This document shows positions 7,408 through 16,785 of a DNA stretch of 64,000 bases, piece by piece. Made by a program: the position numbers and the translations under genes. Origin of the DNA: Haliea alexandrii (GTDB lineage: Bacteria; Pseudomonadota; Gammaproteobacteria; Pseudomonadales; Halieaceae); the NCBI RefSeq assembly GCF_003719295.1, contig NZ_RFLW01000001.1, positions 1,382,955 to 1,446,954 on the forward strand, in the 5' to 3' direction. Each line of letters begins with the position of its first letter. Positions within the stretch are counted from its first letter, which is position 1. The notes below the pieces were generated by a model, which saw nothing but the letters and a program-made list of their open reading frames with translations, made no database searches and was not told the DNA's origin.

Positions 7408-10146
7408 ATGTCACCGGCTCACCCGCACGCACAGGAAGGCCAGCTTGTCGATCAATGGCTGCGGGCGGATAGCCTGTTTACCGAATTGCTCGAGCTGCCT
7501 GTGGCGCAACGGGCGGAGCGGCTTGCACAGCGCTGTGTCGACGATAAACCACTGGAGGCGATTGTTCAGCGTTTGTTGCGCGCTGAAGAGCGTTCCAGCG
7601 CCACCCTCGATACTGCCAGTGATGCCGTTCAAGCCCTCGCTGCTGTCGCGCTGCACCAAACTGGCGACGATGGCCCGGAGCCAGAGTCAGTGGTTCAGGT
7701 TGGCCCTTATCAGCTGGTCAGCTGTATCGGCAAGGGTGGCTCTGCTGTTGTATGGCGAGGTGAACGGAATGATGGCGAGTTCCAGCAAACGGTTGCGGTC
7801 AAGGTACTGCGGCGCTGGATAGACAGTGACGACTCTGTGCGCCGGTTTCGCGAGGAGCGTCGTATTCTCGCAGCGCTTGAACATCCCAACCTGGCACGCT
7901 TGCTGGATGGAGGCGTAACGCCAGATGGGTGGCCCTATTTCATCATGGAATACGTCGATGGCATTCCTATTACAGAGTACTGCGATCGCGAACGGCTGGA
8001 CATTGAACAACGCCTGGATCTGGTGCAGCAGGTAATCAAGGTTGTGCAATATGCTCATCAACGGTTGTTGGTGCACCGCGATCTGAAGCCCTCGAACATT
8101 CTTGTTACCGAGTCCGGGCAGGTGAAACTGCTGGATTTCGGCATCGCGAAAGTCCTGCAGGCCGACACTGATGATTCTCCGGAGCACGATCTCACACAGC
8201 CGCACGGTCGTCTGCTGACGCCGGCCTACGCCAGCCCCGAGCAGCTTAGTGGCGACAGAGTATCAACGGCCACGGATGTTTACGCGCTTGGGGTGCTGCT
8301 TTATCGCCTGCTTTCTGGCCGTTCGCCCTATCGTGCACAGGAAGATGCTCCGGCGTCGCTCTACGACGCAATACTGCGTCAGGTTCCTGCCGCTCTATCG
8401 ATTCGCGTGCTGGAGGATGACCAGGCGGGGCTGTGCCCGCGCGAAGTGGCAGCGGCCCGCGATAGCACCCCATCCCGGCTGGCGCGCATGTTGCGCGGAG
8501 ATCTTGAGGCGATCTGTCAGGTGGCGCTGCGTAAAGATCCGGAGCATCGCTATGCCTCGGTGGAGCAGCTGGGCTTTGATATTGAGCGTTATCGAAAGCA
8601 ACTTCCAGTGCTTGCACGCGCGGGAAATCGACGCTATCGGCTAGCTAGATTCCTGCGTAGAAACGCCTGGGGTGTATCGGCGGCTGTGGTCTTGCCTTTG
8701 GCGATAGTTACCGCTCTTGCCCTCCATGTGGATCGACTGTCTGCGGAACGTGACCGCGCCGCCGCGGCGGCCAAGCTCGCGAAACAAGAGGCGGACAAGG
8801 CGGAGCAGATCAGCAGCTATCTTGTCGGACTGTTCCGTGCCTCTGATCCCGCCGAATCCAGGGGGCGTGACATTACTGCCGTGGAGCTTCTGGAGCGCGG
8901 CATTGCCCAAGCTCAGGCGATTCAGGATGACCCGCCCTTACAGGTGGCGATGCTGCACGTGCTGGGGCAGGTCAGCTTCGCCCTGGGGCGTTACCAGCAG
9001 GCTAACGAACTGCAGCTCAAGGCCCTAAGCCTGCTGCAGCGCGTAAGCGAGCGGAATGAAACGTTGTGGGCAGACGTACTGGCCGATCTCGGCGAAACCA
9101 GTTTCAAGCTTGGCGATTTAAGTATTGCCGAAGAGTATTATCGATCGGCATTGGCAACGTTGCCAGAAACGGGTCTGGCACGCCGTGGCAGAATATTGAC
9201 CAATCTTGGCATCGTCCACATTGTCACCAGCCGCTACGCGCAGGCACGTGCGCTATTGCACGAGGCGCTCGCCTTGCTCGAGGAAAATGCTGTCGCGACC
9301 GCCGCCCACGCTACAACGCTGAACGCCCTGGGCACCTTGCTTTCCCGTGAAGCGCAGCATAGCGAGGCGATAGATATGCTGCAGGAGGCTGTCACTATCC
9401 GTCTCGATCTGTTTGGTGACTTCCATCCCGCGACTTCGGTTGTACGTAGCAACCTCGGCATCGCTCTGCTGGAGGCGGGTGAACCCGCAGCGGCCGAATT
9501 GGAGTTACAGCGTGCGCTGGAGGTCGACCAGGAGATACTTGGTCCGACACACCCAAGTCTTGGGGTCCTGCTCAATCAGATGGCTTCAGTGCGTCGTGCG
9601 TTGGGCGACCAGGAGGGTGCCATCGCGTATCTTGCACGTGCACTCGAGATATTGCGACAGCACCACGATGAGTACACGCCCACTATGGCTGCAGCGCTCA
9701 GCGGCCTGGGTCACACGCACCTTAGCATGCTGTCGTTTGACGAGGCTGCCGATTATCTGAGTCAGGCCGTAGCGATTGACGAGCAGGCGCTCGGCCCTCA
9801 GAGCCGCGAGCTGGCTATCGACCTAGCACTTCTCGCCAGGGCTCGAAGTGGGCAGAGTCGGTATGAAGAAGCCGAGGCGCTTTTGCTGCGCGCGCTGGAC
9901 ATTGCGCGGGGATTGTTCGGAGACGAGCATGCACTGGTCGGTGAGATGCTGGTTCAGAATGCCGGCCTGAAGTGGCAGCGTGGTGACGTGGCTAGCGCGA
10001 TCGAAGATGGGGCGCGCGGGCTCGCCATCCTTGTGAACACTGAAGGAGCGGAACGACCTTATGTCAGTGAGGCCGCAGCATGGATCGAGTCGCTCTCCTC
10101 TGGTAATAGCGAGCACCCCCCGCCGTTGTCGGACCTGCTGCTTTGA
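7408..10146 (+). CDS. Transmembrane Ser/Thr protein kinase with C-terminal TPR repeats
   Basis: A Hanks-type kinase domain is complete: glycine loop IGKGGSAVVWRG near residue 107, the catalytic lysine in VAVKVL at about K132, HRDLKPSN at 223-230, DFG at 243-245, and a SPEQ activation-segment end. A membrane helix follows at about 420-440 (SAAVVLPLAIVTALAL), then a heptad-like linker (AAAAAKLAKQEADKAEQ) and about ten tetratricopeptide repeats to residue 890. The kinase is therefore cytoplasmic and the TPR part extracytoplasmic. The ATG at 7408 is preceded by GGAGAC; an ATG at 7396 lacks a good site. It is paired with the ECF sigma gene upstream. Confidence 0.88.
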   Translation: MSPAHPHAQEGQLVDQWLRADSLFTELLELPVAQRAERLAQRCVDDKPLEAIVQRLLRAEERSSATLDTASDAVQALAAVALHQTGDDGPEPESVVQVGPYQLVSCIGKGGSAVVWRGERNDGEFQQTVAVKVLRRWIDSDDSVRRFREERRILAALEHPNLARLLDGGVTPDGWPYFIMEYVDGIPITEYCDRERLDIEQRLDLVQQVIKVVQYAHQRLLVHRDLKPSNILVTESGQVKLLDFGIAKVLQADTDDSPEHDLTQPHGRLLTPAYASPEQLSGDRVSTATDVYALGVLLYRLLSGRSPYRAQEDAPASLYDAILRQVPAALSIRVLEDDQAGLCPREVAAARDSTPSRLARMLRGDLEAICQVALRKDPEHRYASVEQLGFDIERYRKQLPVLARAGNRRYRLARFLRRNAWGVSAAVVLPLAIVTALALHVDRLSAERDRAAAAAKLAKQEADKAEQISSYLVGLFRASDPAESRGRDITAVELLERGIAQAQAIQDDPPLQVAMLHVLGQVSFALGRYQQANELQLKALSLLQRVSERNETLWADVLADLGETSFKLGDLSIAEEYYRSALATLPETGLARRGRILTNLGIVHIVTSRYAQARALLHEALALLEENAVATAAHATTLNALGTLLSREAQHSEAIDMLQEAVTIRLDLFGDFHPATSVVRSNLGIALLEAGEPAAAELELQRALEVDQEILGPTHPSLGVLLNQMASVRRALGDQEGAIAYLARALEILRQHHDEYTPTMAAALSGLGHTHLSMLSFDEAADYLSQAVAIDEQALGPQSRELAIDLALLARARSGQSRYEEAEALLLRALDIARGLFGDEHALVGEMLVQNAGLKWQRGDVASAIEDGARGLAILVNTEGAERPYVSEAAAWIESLSSGNSEHPPPLSDLLL

Positions 10147-10168
10147 GGTAGGGGCGCCGAAACCAGCC

Positions 10169-10726
10169 TCAGCAGCCGTTTGCCGACAAGGCCGAACCCC
10201 GCGAGGCCGATGGGTTCTCATCGATGGCGACTGCTACCAGGAAGAGGCCGTTGCTGGCGCCGGCTTCGCGGATGGAGGATTCGGCTGCACTGGCAGCGAA
10301 CGATTCAATATTTCCACTGGGGTAGTACATATCGCCAGGCAGGTACATGTCGCCGGGTAGGCATTGAGGTAGAAAGCGTGTGCCAGGCAAGTACATGTCA
10401 CCGGGAAGGTATACATCACCGGGAGATGCCTTGAATGTCTTCGATATGAAGGTCTCTGTGGCTTGGTTCTTCTCCACTCGAACGGCGCACAGCGCGAGGG
10501 TTCGCGCCTCCTTTGCCCCATCGATTTGAATGCGCACCTGCTTGAGTAGTGCTTCCCTGAGCCTGTCTCCGGTCAGGCCTTGCAATGATCCGGCTCGTTC
10601 GACGGCTAACCGGATGCGAACATCATTTTTGCCTTTTGGCGCCGCCAGTCCCAGATGAGGAACGAGGGAACTCCCAACCAGGCTTGCCAGGCCAATAATA
10701 ATTCGACGCCTGTGGTAGGTTTGCAT
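10169..10726 (-). CDS. Exported protein with LPGDMY-type tandem repeat
   Basis: The 185-residue product starts with a twin-arginine-like signal (HRRRIIIGLASLVG...GLAAPKG), so export by Tat or Sec is likely. A short domain follows (DVRIRLAVERAGSLQGLTG...LREALLKQVRIQIDG) and then, at about residues 100-140, a repeat built on PGDVY/LPGDMY/LPGTRF/LPGDMY/LPGDMY. The C-terminal segment (FAASAAESSIREAGASNGLFLVAV) looks like a folded domain. The ATG at 10726 has GGAG eight bases upstream; an upstream ATG (10759) has none. It converges on the kinase gene, ending 22 bases from it. No function is recognised. Confidence 0.65.
   Translation of the reverse strand: MQTYHRRRIIIGLASLVGSSLVPHLGLAAPKGKNDVRIRLAVERAGSLQGLTGDRLREALLKQVRIQIDGAKEARTLALCAVRVEKNQATETFISKTFKASPGDVYLPGDMYLPGTRFLPQCLPGDMYLPGDMYYPSGNIESFAASAAESSIREAGASNGLFLVAVAIDENPSASRGSALSANGC
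10315..10427 (-). repeat. Coding tandem repeat for LPGDMY hexapeptides
   Basis: Five or six imperfect copies of an 18-bp unit encode xPGDMY/xPGTRF steps. At DNA level the units share CACCGGGAAGGTA- and CGCCAGGCAGGTA-like stretches with ACATGT between them. Synonymous differences between copies show that the peptide, rather than the DNA, has been kept. Confidence 0.7.
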
Positions 10727-10797
10727 AGGTGTTGCTCCGCACGATTGCATTTTTGTCATGGCTTATAACGTGAAGCGCGGGTCTGATCCGCCAGATG

Positions 10798-11883
10798 TTA
10801 TTGCTTCCGGAAAATCCAGAGGTCACTACGTGCCTCTGCCCAGGTTGCTCGCCACCACTGGGCCTGCGCGCTTGCCACCACACGGTTGCGGATTTCGGGC
10901 CAGCAAAGGCCGCCAATCAAACCTTGCTCAAGTACATTCAGGTGTTCTGTCAGCTGTGCGAAACCCTGCCCCAAGTCCGGTCGGGTAATGAGAAGACAAT
11001 CGCCAAGAGGTATCCAGCAAGCTGGAAGGTTAGCCACCGACTCGAGCGCGAGTCTCGATGAGGGGCGCGCCGGGAATGTGGTCGCCCGGCCTCGAAGGCG
11101 GGCATGACAGCACATCGTCCACAGTTCCGGGCTGTCCAGTGTGCGCAGAATTTGCAGCACGGCGCCTATGGTCTCCGGTGGCGGGCTGTCACCGGGTGTC
11201 TGCAGGGTCAGTGATCCCGAACCACGTCCCGCAGTGTGCAGAATGGCGCCATACCGGGAGGTTCTGCTGGACGACGCTAATGAACCTGGCTCTTTGGTCT
11301 GCGTGATACCTGCCAGTGGCAACGTCATACAGATACCTCCTGCCGTCCCTTGATCCAATGGCAAGGCTGCACCTGTGGCACGTGCTATGCCTGCCGCAGT
11401 GGCGCGTGCGGCACCACTTGCATCGATCAACAAATCGTAGTCGACCCAGCGACCGCTAATGTTGACTGCTGCTGTTTTGGCTGTGAAGTTCGATGCCTTG
11501 ATGCGCGCCGCGTGAAGATGATCGATGTGGCGTGCGCCCAACAGCCACAGGGCGCGGTCCAGGGAGGCGCGGTCAGGTAGTGGTCCTATGTGTTTTTCCA
11601 GCTCGGGCAGCCAGCAGGTCAGTCGCTCCCAGGTGCTTGTGCTCCACACGTGAACGTGACGGCATTGCGGGCGTGTCTTCCAGCCACTGTCCGGCGTGGG
11701 ATCAACCAGATCCACTTGCAGATCGTTGCGCTTGAGCAGTATGGCTGCAAGCAGGCCAGCGGGGCCTGCACCGATGATGATGGCGCGTTGCCTGGATCGT
11801 GATGGTCTGATGTTGTGTGGGTTCACCCCCGGTATAACGAATAATGGACACCCACTCCGCCAGACCGCGCGCCCGTAGCGCAA
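10798..11883 (-). CDS. FAD-dependent oxidoreductase (lycopene cyclase/halogenase-like fold)
   Basis: A dinucleotide-binding motif (RAIIIGAGPAGLLAAILLK, about residues 33-51) is followed by a second-strand acidic end (QVDLVDP). A central LLIDASGAA matches the DxxG region of group A FAD enzymes. Near residue 300 a WIPLGDCLLITRPDLGQG segment matches the GD(x)...P(x)GxG FAD-ribityl motif of flavin monooxygenases and cyclases. Length (up to 361) is short for a complete aromatic hydroxylase, so a reductase, cyclase or small monooxygenase is possible; the substrate is unknown. The first residues do not look homologous, and a GTG at 11826 would put the motif at the usual place near the N terminus. 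Confidence 0.6.
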   Translation of the reverse strand: MRYGRAVWRSGCPLFVIPGVNPHNIRPSRSRQRAIIIGAGPAGLLAAILLKRNDLQVDLVDPTPDSGWKTRPQCRHVHVWSTSTWERLTCWLPELEKHIGPLPDRASLDRALWLLGARHIDHLHAARIKASNFTAKTAAVNISGRWVDYDLLIDASGAARATAAGIARATGAALPLDQGTAGGICMTLPLAGITQTKEPGSLASSSRTSRYGAILHTAGRGSGSLTLQTPGDSPPPETIGAVLQILRTLDSPELWTMCCHARLRGRATTFPARPSSRLALESVANLPACWIPLGDCLLITRPDLGQGFAQLTEHLNVLEQGLIGGLCWPEIRNRVVASAQAQWWRATWAEARSDLWIFRKQ

Positions 11884-12412
11884 TCGCGGCTGAAGTCTCT
11901 AATCGGCCACTGGTCAGGGCATCGTTCACCAGTGGGCCAGAATGCATCGCGAGTGGCTCGCTTTGAGAGCGGTGGAACTTGCTACGCTGGTGAGGCCATC
12001 TTTGCGGCAGGCGTCAGCCTCCTCATTGCCACGGTGTTCATAAGCGTCGAGCGAGGCTGCCGGTTTTGCGTTGGAAAAGAGCTGGCTGGATGCGGATGAG
12101 CTGTTCAGCGTTCATTATCTGACTGTCGCCTAGAGTTCTGGCCTTCCTTGTTCGCGCTGATGCCGTGTGGAGGCACCATTTCTTGGCAATGGACGCTGCC
12201 TTGCGCCAATCAGGTGCAACATCGCGCTTCTTTTTGGCGCAGGCTGCCGCGAATCCAGGGCCGGTGTAAACATCGTCGGTGTCTGGCGGCTGTGCTTGGC
12301 GAGAAAACAAGCGGAGCATGGCGACTCGTCTTCACGCTCTTGCGCAGAATGAGTCTGGCACGGAAATTGCCGTGATGTAGCAGGTACCTCCTCTCAATAT
12401 GCGGGTCACTAC
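11884..12412. other. Long intergenic stretch, no supported gene
   Basis: About 530 bases lie between the divergent FAD oxidoreductase and Amt-fusion genes. A minus-strand frame at 12038-12319 (93 codons) is open but has no good ribosome-binding site, no recognisable domain and an unusual composition. It is more likely spurious or a remnant. The stretch should hold the promoters of both flanking genes, though no convincing -35/-10 pair stands out. Confidence 0.4.
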
Positions 12413-15400
12413 GTGACGGACCAGCAAGCTTTCGACGCCCTTTGGCTACTTCTTGCCGCAGTTCTTGTGCTCGTGATGCAGGGCGGCTTCCTGTGTCTTG
12501 AGTCCGGGCTGACGAGGAGCAAGAACGCGATCAACGTTGCCCTGAAGAACGCTCTGGATTTATTGGTGGCGAGCGGTCTGTTCTGGCTGCTGGGTTTTGG
12601 CTTGATGTTCGGTGCCCATCAGGGCGTAGTGCTGGACATCAGTATGTTTGCCGCCGATTTCACCCACCGCGATTTCTGGCACGCCTGCTTCTTTATCTTC
12701 CAACTGACATTCTGCGCAACGGCGGCAACGATTGTATCGGGGGCGATTGCGGAGCGCGCCCGGTTTGTCACCTACCTTTTGCTCACCGCTCTAATCGCGA
12801 TGGTGATTTACCCTGCCTTTGGCCATATTGCGTGGGGCGGTGCGCTGGTAGGGCCTCCTGGCTGGTTGGCCGCACGCGGCTTTGTCGACTTCGCCGGCAG
12901 CACAGTGGTGCACAGTATCGGTGGCTGGGTGGCATTGGCCGCGATTATCGTGATCGGCCCGCGTCTGGGACGGTTTGCCCGTGGCGCTGCGATCAACATT
13001 CCGGGCAGTAACCTCCCGTTCGCCATGTTGGGTATGATGTTTTTCGTTATTGGCTGGGTGGGTTTCAACGGCGGCAGTACGCTCAGCTTTTCCGCGGCCA
13101 TCCCTGGTATTATTGTCAACACGCTGGTGGCTGCGGCGGTAGGGGGCATGACGGGCATGCTGCTCGGCCATCTACAGCCTGCGCGAAACCAGACGCCGCA
13201 GTTGACCATTAATGGCACTCTCGCCGCACTCGTAGCGATTACAGCAGGTTGTCATGCCGTAACGACACCTGAGGCTGCCTGCATCGGCCTGATTGGTGCC
13301 CTGTGTATGCGAGCAACAGAGCACCTGCTGCTCAAATTGCAACTGGATGACGCCATAGGCGCGGTTCCGGTGCACCTGGGCGCCGGTATCTGGGGCACGC
13401 TGGCGGTCGCCCTCTTTGGCGATGCCGCGTTGCTGGGAACCGGGCTCTCCCGTGGTGCTCAAGTCCTGGTTCAGCTGCAGGGCATTCTCATCTGTGGGGC
13501 ATGGGCCTTCACGGTAACGATTCTTTTCCTGTTGATTGCGCGTCGCTTTATTCCCCTCAGGGTGTCCGCAGAGGCAGAGCAGGAAGGGCTGAACAGCTCC
13601 GAGCACGGTGCATCCACGGAATTGGCGCAGCTCTTGCGGGCCATGAACGAGCAGGAACTCACCGGAGACATGACGCAAAAGATGCCGGTGGAGCCGTTCA
13701 CGGAAGTGGGACAGATAGCCGGAAAGTACAATCAGGTCATGTCCAAGCTCAGTCAGGTCATCAGTCGCACCCGCCTCATACTCCAGGACATGCGAGATGG
13801 CGTGGTCACGTTCAGCGAGCGCGGTATTATTACCAGCGTCAACCCCGGTGCGGAACAGATCTTCGGTCGTGTCGCGCCGCAACTCGTTGGCCACCCCGTC
13901 GGTGTATTACTGCATGAAGAAAACAGCGCCCGCTATCCGGGAGCCGCACTGGATTCGCTACTGACGTTGCTGGCTGCGGGCGGCAATGAAGGACCCCATG
14001 AGTTGAGTGGTCGCGATGGCCAGGGAGAGCCTGTCCCCATTGAAGTCATTACCGCTGCCAGTCCGGTTGAAACGGGCATACAGTACAGTGCGGTTGTGCG
14101 AGACATCAGTGAGCGCAAACGAATGGAGGAACGGCTGCACCGCCATTCGGAGTTGGCTCAGGTAACCCTGGAGGCCATTACGGAGGCCGTTATCACCTGC
14201 GATGCCGGTTTCAATGTGGTCTACCTCAACCCAGTCGCCAGAATGTTGACCGGGTGGAGCAGCGCCAGTGCCTACGGTGAGGAAATCGATACGGTTGTGA
14301 AGCTTCTGGATGGTGGGGAGGAGAGCATTTCGATCGCAGCGCTGTGCCGGGATATGCGGCCTGCTGGTGAGTACCAGCAATTGCAACTGCAAGGCAGAAA
14401 CAGGGAGCCTGCGCGGGTACAGGTAAACTGTGCGCCCCTTCGCGATGCGGGTGGAATCAGCGTGGGCTGGGTGCTGGCCATGCAGGACATCACGCGCAAC
14501 AGCGAACTACAGGCCCGTCTGACGTTTCAGGCCGTACACGATAGCCTGACCGGCCTTATAAACAGGCGGGAGTTTGAACGTCGTCTGGATCAGCTGGTCA
14601 TCGCGGCCCGCTCGGACAATAGCGAACATGTCGTTCTCTATCTGGATCTGGATCAGTTCAAGATTGTTAACGATACCTGTGGTCACCGCGCCGGTGACCT
14701 TTTGTTGCGTCGACTCGCCCTTGAGCTCAAGTCCCTGCTGCGTCAGAACGATACGCTGGCTCGTCTCGGCGGCGACGAGTTCGGCATTCTGCTAGCCAAC
14801 TGTCCCGCGCAGCGCGCACGGGATATCGCGGAGGATATTCGGACTGCGGTCAGGGATTTCCGCTTCACCTGGCAGGAGCAGATCTTTTCCGTGGGTGTCA
14901 GCATTGGTCTGGTACCGTTCGGCCCTGATTGTCCTTCGCTGGATGAGCTGCTCAGCGTTGCTGACAGTGCCTGTTACGCGGCCAAGGAGGCGGGGCGGAA
15001 CCGGGTACATGTCTACGTCATGGGCGATGAGGAACTGATTCATCGCAAGGGTCAGATGCAGTGGGCGACGCAGATCCAGCAGGCGATCGACGGCGATCGC
15101 CTGCGCTTGTTCTACCAGCCGATTCGCGCGCTGAGTTCAGAGCCCGGGGAGATATCACACATTGAGATCTTTGTGCGTATGCTGGATGACCGAGATCAAG
15201 TCGTGCCCCCGGGTGCTTTCATTCCCGCTGCCGAGCGCTACGACCTTATGCCGCTGATCGATCAGTGGGTGGTGCGCAACACGCTCGCCTGGCTGGGTGA
15301 CAGGCTGCATTCGCGACAGAACCCTATTCACTGCGCCATCAATTTATCCGGTGTGTCGATTGGCAGTGCGGAGTGCCTGCAGTTGATTAAAGACCTCATC

Positions 15401-15826
15401 GCCCAGCACCGGATTCCCGCGCGCTATCTCTCCTTTGAGATTACCGAAACCGCCGCGATGAACGACCCGGAAGCGGCCCGGAGGTTTATCGCTGAACTGC
15501 GCCAGTTGGGCTGTCGTTTTGCGCTTGACGATTTTGGCAGTGGCCTTTCGTCGTTTGGTTACCTGAAGAAGCTGGATGTGGACTACCTCAAGATCGATGG
15601 TATTTTCATTCGTGATATCGCGAGCTGTGAAATCGACCAGGCGATGGTAGCTTCAATAAATAATATCGCTCATATCATGGGGCTGAAGACGATTGCTGAG
15701 TTTGTTGAAGATCAGTGCACGCTGGATTTGCTGCGTGAAATCGGTGTAGATTTTGTTCAGGGCTACCTGATAGGCGAGCCGGCGCCGCTGGAGCAACTGG
15801 GCAGAATTCGTGTCATGCCTCGCTAA
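12413..15826 (+). CDS. Ammonium transporter domain fused to PAS-PAS-GGDEF-EAL
   Basis: Residues 1-395 are an Amt/Rh domain of about eleven helices, with LESGLTRSKNAINVALKN, a WGGALVGPPGW loop and HLGAGIWGTLAVALFG. A HAMP-like linker (VEPFTEVGQIAGKYNQVMSKL) leads to two PAS domains (about 450-570 and 575-695). The GGDEF domain has RLGGDEFGIL at about 785 with an RxxD inhibitory site (RQND) five residues before it. The EAL domain has EIF at the EAL position but keeps NLSG, EITET, DDFGSG, YLKIDG and the late Glu and QGYL, so phosphodiesterase activity is plausible. It is probably an ammonium-sensing c-di-GMP enzyme at the inner membrane. It starts with GTG at 12413. Confidence 0.9.
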   Translation: MTDQQAFDALWLLLAAVLVLVMQGGFLCLESGLTRSKNAINVALKNALDLLVASGLFWLLGFGLMFGAHQGVVLDISMFAADFTHRDFWHACFFIFQLTFCATAATIVSGAIAERARFVTYLLLTALIAMVIYPAFGHIAWGGALVGPPGWLAARGFVDFAGSTVVHSIGGWVALAAIIVIGPRLGRFARGAAINIPGSNLPFAMLGMMFFVIGWVGFNGGSTLSFSAAIPGIIVNTLVAAAVGGMTGMLLGHLQPARNQTPQLTINGTLAALVAITAGCHAVTTPEAACIGLIGALCMRATEHLLLKLQLDDAIGAVPVHLGAGIWGTLAVALFGDAALLGTGLSRGAQVLVQLQGILICGAWAFTVTILFLLIARRFIPLRVSAEAEQEGLNSSEHGASTELAQLLRAMNEQELTGDMTQKMPVEPFTEVGQIAGKYNQVMSKLSQVISRTRLILQDMRDGVVTFSERGIITSVNPGAEQIFGRVAPQLVGHPVGVLLHEENSARYPGAALDSLLTLLAAGGNEGPHELSGRDGQGEPVPIEVITAASPVETGIQYSAVVRDISERKRMEERLHRHSELAQVTLEAITEAVITCDAGFNVVYLNPVARMLTGWSSASAYGEEIDTVVKLLDGGEESISIAALCRDMRPAGEYQQLQLQGRNREPARVQVNCAPLRDAGGISVGWVLAMQDITRNSELQARLTFQAVHDSLTGLINRREFERRLDQLVIAARSDNSEHVVLYLDLDQFKIVNDTCGHRAGDLLLRRLALELKSLLRQNDTLARLGGDEFGILLANCPAQRARDIAEDIRTAVRDFRFTWQEQIFSVGVSIGLVPFGPDCPSLDELLSVADSACYAAKEAGRNRVHVYVMGDEELIHRKGQMQWATQIQQAIDGDRLRLFYQPIRALSSEPGEISHIEIFVRMLDDRDQVVPPGAFIPAAERYDLMPLIDQWVVRNTLAWLGDRLHSRQNPIHCAINLSGVSIGSAECLQLIKDLIAQHRIPARYLSFEITETAAMNDPEAARRFIAELRQLGCRFALDDFGSGLSSFGYLKKLDVDYLKIDGIFIRDIASCEIDQAMVASINNIAHIMGLKTIAEFVEDQCTLDLLREIGVDFVQGYLIGEPAPLEQLGRIRVMPR

Positions 15827-15850
15827 CGCCGGGTTTGCCCCGCGAAACTG

Positions 15851-16771
15851 TCAGTCGTTTGCGGTGGGTGCCAGTCGCCCCATCGCCACGGTGCTCTTCA
15901 GCGTTGTGCGGTGCACCAGGCGGGAGGCATCTGGCGGATTGCCAAAGGCGCGGTGCATGCTGCGCAAGTTGTCCCAGAGCACCATATCGTTCGGCTGCCA
16001 CGCGTGTATATAGCTGAAGCGTGAATCGGTAGCGTGGGCAACCAGCGCGTGCAGCAGGGCGTCCCCCTCCTGCTTTGACAGGTCCACGACCTCGCGCAAG
16101 TGCAACGGACTGACACACAGCGCCTTGCGACCACTGACCGGGTGCCGCCACACCAGGGGGTGGATGGTGTCCGGAAAATGCGGGTAGAAGGCTTTTTCCC
16201 TCTCCAGGTTGGTTTCATCGTGGCGTTCCACGTTGGGCCGGCCGAAGCGCATTTCCCGTGGGTCAGCAATAAAGCTGAACCGTGCTTCAAGGTGCTCGAT
16301 ACGCTGCTTGGTCGTCTCCGGCAGGGCATCGTAGGCTGCCGCGGTATCAATCCAGCCTGTCTGGCCGCCAGAGTACGGCATCTCCAGCATACGCAGTAGC
16401 GCGCCGCGGTTGGGTGTGGTGGTGTAGACAAGATCGCTGTGCCAGGGAATGCGTCCAACCGTCGCGAGCCCGTCGTAGTGGTAAACCGGGGCTGTTTCGT
16501 CGCTCTTGCGGTTGGAGAGCCAGATGAGTTCCGGGTAGCCCTCAACGCGGATGTTCTCGATGGGGTGAACCTCCAGTTCACCAAAAGCGCGACTTAAAGC
16601 CAGCTGTTTCTCCGGGCTGTCGCCTATGCCGCGAAACACGAGGATACCCGCATCCAGCCAGGCAGCCTCCATGGCGTCGCGCACCGATGCGCTAATTTCA
16701 CGGGTGAGGTCCAGTCCCCGGACCTCGGCGCCGATACCACCTTCCAATGGGGAAATGTCGAATTGCTGCAT
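15851..16771 (-). CDS. TauD/TfdA-family Fe(II)/2-oxoglutarate dioxygenase
   Basis: The 306-residue protein has the family's facial triad: HSD at 111-113 (PWHSDLVY) and a distal His at about 273 (SMHRAFG). Arg 284 and Arg 288 (RLVHRTTLK) would bind 2-oxoglutarate and the substrate carboxylate or sulfonate. The start (DISPLEGGIGAEVRGLDL) is typical of TauD-like enzymes. The substrate cannot be fixed; taurine, alkylsulfate and phenoxyacetate-type acids are all family substrates. It lies 14 bases downstream of a monocarboxylate-type MFS carrier, probably in one operon, so that carrier may import the substrate. A divergent CoA-transferase suggests a carboxylic-acid pathway. Confidence 0.85.
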   Translation of the reverse strand: MQQFDISPLEGGIGAEVRGLDLTREISASVRDAMEAAWLDAGILVFRGIGDSPEKQLALSRAFGELEVHPIENIRVEGYPELIWLSNRKSDETAPVYHYDGLATVGRIPWHSDLVYTTTPNRGALLRMLEMPYSGGQTGWIDTAAAYDALPETTKQRIEHLEARFSFIADPREMRFGRPNVERHDETNLEREKAFYPHFPDTIHPLVWRHPVSGRKALCVSPLHLREVVDLSKQEGDALLHALVAHATDSRFSYIHAWQPNDMVLWDNLRSMHRAFGNPPDASRLVHRTTLKSTVAMGRLAPTAND

Positions 16772-16785
16772 GATGTGCTACTCCG

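Noticed and set aside
10315-10427. CRISPR or mobile-element repeat
   Set aside because: The units are in frame within a coding region, imperfect and only 18 bases, with no spacers.
12038-12319. 93-codon minus-strand frame in the gap before the Amt fusion
   Set aside because: No ribosome-binding site, no recognisable domain, and competing open frames on the other strand; treated as chance or remnant.
13172-13894. 240-codon minus-strand frame inside the Amt fusion
   Set aside because: Shadow of the strongly conserved plus-strand gene.
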